Below are positions 4,969 to 6,011 of a DNA stretch of 6,011 nt, in pieces. The notes beneath the pieces were generated by a model. The model did no database searches, was not told the origin of the DNA, and saw nothing but the letters and a program-made list of their open reading frames with translations. This DNA is from CAHJXF01 sp039936235. GTDB lineage: Bacteria; Pseudomonadota; Gammaproteobacteria; Burkholderiales; Burkholderiaceae_D. The position numbers and the translations under genes were made by a program. Location: the NCBI GenBank assembly GCA_039936235.1, contig JBDTIS010000026.1:1-6011 (forward strand). The letters run 5' to 3'. Every line of letters begins with the position of its first letter. Position 1 is the stretch's first letter.

Positions 4969-5484
4969 TTACTTGCAGTACTGCGAGATCTGCCCCTGCG
5001 CCTTCGAGATCTCGCCTGCGCGGTCCGAGTCGTCGATGTAGAAGCGCTCGCCTTTCTCGTTGAAGCGCGCAGCGCGGCCGCCCGCCTGCAACGCAGCGAG
5101 GTTGCCCTTGACGGCGGCGCAATTCTCCTGCATCGCCTTGACCCTCGTGGCTTCTTCCTCGGCTTTCTTAGCGGCCTCGGCGGCCTGCTTCTGCTGCAGC
5201 TTCGCGTCGAGCTCACGATCGGCCAGCGACTTCGGCACGTCGGCGTTCGATGGGTCTTTCGCGACGGCATCCTTGTCGTTGGGTGCCGGGGAGTGCGCTC
5301 CACGCGACCGCGGCTCCTTGATGATGTGCGACTGCGGTACGCCGACCGGTGGCGGCCGGTCGCTGGCGACCATGTGTCCCGCATCGTCCTTCCACACCCA
5401 CTGGCCCGATGCCGGCGCCGCGATCAGCAACGATAGGCAGATCGCAACGATCGTCGGGAAGCCGGAACCAAGGCGCGCAACCAT
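4969..5484 (-). CDS. Secreted DUF4124 domain protein with coiled coil
   Basis: The protein is 171 residues. Residues 1-27 form a signal peptide (basic start, hydrophobic core PTIVAICLSLLIAAPA, likely cleavage after ASG), so the mature protein should be periplasmic. The DUF4124 core follows at once: QWVWKDDAGHMVASDRPPP (28-46), matching the usual Y/W-x-W-x-D-x-x-G...SDxPP pattern. A Pro/Lys/Asp-rich linker leads to an Ala/Glu/Lys/Gln-rich, probably coiled-coil helix (about 86-120). The C-terminal region has NEKGERFYIDDSDRAGEI and ends in QYCK, with cysteines at 122 and 170 that could form a disulfide in the periplasm. Function is unknown; DUF4124 proteins are common in beta- and gammaproteobacteria. 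The ATG at 5484 is the one that gives a proper signal peptide. This gene between rnfH and guaB matches the arrangement I recall from Burkholderiales. Confidence 0.88.
   Translation of the reverse strand: MVARLGSGFPTIVAICLSLLIAAPASGQWVWKDDAGHMVASDRPPPVGVPQSHIIKEPRSRGAHSPAPNDKDAVAKDPSNADVPKSLADRELDAKLQQKQAAEAAKKAEEEATRVKAMQENCAAVKGNLAALQAGGRAARFNEKGERFYIDDSDRAGEISKAQGQISQYCK
4983..5015. repeat. Perfect 9-bp inverted repeat at the rnfH/DUF4124 convergence
   Basis: GCGAGATCT at 4983-4991 faces AGATCTCGC at 5007-5015 across a 15-nt loop. It lies inside the last codons of the DUF4124 gene and 20 bases after the rnfH stop, so it could act as a terminator stem for the ratA-rnfH transcript. No T-run follows on either side. 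Confidence 0.45.
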
Positions 5485-5515
5485 TATGTAGATCGATCCG
5501 AAACGGGATGGGGCA

Positions 5516-5545
5516 ACGGTACGTCAGCAGCCCATTCAGCGTCAA
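5516..5545 (-). promoter_or_regulatory. Weak candidate promoter for the DUF4124 gene
   Basis: On the - strand TTGACG (5545-5540) is a near-consensus -35 box. After 18 bases TACCGT (5521-5516) is a poor -10 box. The position suits the gene starting at 5484, but the -10 match is weak. Confidence 0.25.
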
Positions 5546-5558
5546 CGCCCGGATGGTG

Positions 5559-5573
5559 GCATGCTGAACATGC
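5559..5573. promoter_or_regulatory. Operator-like palindrome upstream of guaB
   Basis: GCATG-CTGAA-CATGC is a perfect 5-5-5 inverted repeat about 30 bases upstream of the guaB -10 box. It also lies behind the candidate DUF4124 promoter, so a regulator bound here could touch both genes. No regulator is assigned. Confidence 0.3.
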
Positions 5574-5603
5574 ACGCGGCTCCGGATCGGTGTGCCCCTT
5601 CTG

Positions 5604-5609
5604 TATAAT
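5604..5609 (+). promoter_or_regulatory. -10 box of the guaB promoter
   Basis: A perfect TATAAT precedes guaB by 26 bases and predicts a leader of roughly 20 nt. At 17 bases upstream the sequence is TCCGGA, not a recognisable -35, so activation or an extended contact may be needed. Confidence 0.6.
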
Positions 5610-5625
5610 CCCGTTTTGGGAAAAA

Positions 5626-5630
5626 AGGGA
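5626..5630 (+). promoter_or_regulatory. Ribosome-binding site of guaB
   Basis: AGGGA, preceded by an A-rich run, lies five bases before the ATG at 5636 and fixes the start. Confidence 0.6.
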
Positions 5631-5635
5631 ACGCA

Positions 5636-6011
5636 ATGCGTTTGAGTCAAAAGGCCCTGACGTTCGACGACGTCCTCCTCGTCCCGGCGTATTCCGCCAT
5701 CCTCCCACGCGATACCGACCTCACCACACGCCTTTCGCGCGGTATCACGCTGAACATTCCGCTGATCTCCGCGGCGATGGACACGGTCACCGAAGCGCGC
5801 CTCGCCATCGTCATGGCGCAGGAGGGCGGCATAGGTGTCGTCCACAAGAACATGCCGCCGAAGGACCAGGCGCGCGAGGTCTCGAAGGTCAAGCGCTACG
5901 AATCCGGCGTGCTGCGCGATCCGATCACGATCCCGCCGTCGATGAAGATCCGCGACGTGATCGCGCTGACGCATCAGCACGGCATATCGGGCTTTCCGGT
6001 CGTCGAGGGAC
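5636..6011 (+). CDS. guaB: IMP dehydrogenase, N-terminal part (3' end outside the window)
   Basis: GuaB oxidises IMP to XMP with NAD+, the committed step of guanine nucleotide synthesis in the cytoplasm. The window holds the first 125 codons of a protein usually about 487 residues. The N-terminal catalytic-barrel motifs are all present: LTFDDVLLVP (8-17), LNIPLISAAMDTVTE (39-53), MAQEGGIGVVHKNM (60-73) and VKRYESGVLRDPITI (85-99). The first CBS domain, a nucleotide-sensing regulatory insert, begins at about residue 95-105 (IRDVIALTHQHGISGFPVVEG). The catalytic cysteine loop is beyond the edge. The start is supported by AGGGA five bases upstream and a TATAAT box 26 bases before it. guaA often follows guaB in these bacteria but is outside the window. 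Identification is very secure. Confidence 0.97.
   Translation, partial: MRLSQKALTFDDVLLVPAYSAILPRDTDLTTRLSRGITLNIPLISAAMDTVTEARLAIVMAQEGGIGVVHKNMPPKDQAREVSKVKRYESGVLRDPITIPPSMKIRDVIALTHQHGISGFPVVEG

Noticed and set aside
5610..5630. CCC-GTTTT-GGG and the A-run as a leader structure for guaB
   Set aside because: A three-pair stem is too weak, and the A-rich run is adequately explained as part of the ribosome-binding region.
5213..5980. - strand open frame of 255 codons across the guaB start
   Set aside because: It covers the DUF4124 5' half in another frame and guaB antisense, both well supported; its translation has no recognisable features.
1..6011. CRISPR, phage, insertion sequence or defence system
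   Set aside because: No spaced direct repeats, transposase, integrase, nuclease or toxin-antitoxin pair was seen, apart from the RatA/RatB naming, which I treat as housekeeping.

Overview
The window is GC-rich and gene-dense, and it looks like chromosomal core DNA of a betaproteobacterium, most likely of the order Burkholderiales. The protein sequences suggest this: an SmpB opening with MGIVDNKKAFHEYF, an IMP dehydrogenase opening with MRLSQKALTFDDVLLVP, and the cluster smpB / ratA-rnfH / DUF4124 / guaB. I cannot name the genus from sequence alone.

Layout, left to right. The 3' third of ppsA (phosphoenolpyruvate synthase) enters from the left edge and stops at 751. Behind it is an imperfect inverted repeat (774-855) that looks like a dispersed palindromic element or a terminator-like structure. 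A membrane-quality pair follows on the + strand: a short NfeD-like protein (905-1333), a 33-nt hairpin, then a QmcA/stomatin-type SPFH protein (1406-2332). Next comes a small accessory-looking islet: an NmrA-like NAD(P)-binding protein on the - strand (2473-3102), a 275-nt spacer with no supported gene, and a 64-residue DUF3606 protein on the + strand (3378-3572).

The right half is a conserved housekeeping block. smpB (- strand, trans-translation) and ratA (+ strand) diverge from a 130-nt spacer with a TAGAAT -10-like box on each strand. ratA overlaps rnfH by four bases. rnfH converges on a secreted DUF4124 protein (- strand) with only six bases between the stop codons. guaB starts at 5636 behind a TATAAT box and a good ribosome-binding site, and runs off the right edge.

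The genes do not form one pathway. They combine central metabolism (ppsA, guaB), ribosome-associated functions (smpB, ratA), membrane organisation (nfeD-qmcA) and an envelope protein of unknown role. I found no phage, transposase, CRISPR array, RNA gene or convincing new system. The second-look items are palindromes between genes, a Gly/Asp-rich insertion in PpsA and the SDR/DUF3606 islet.
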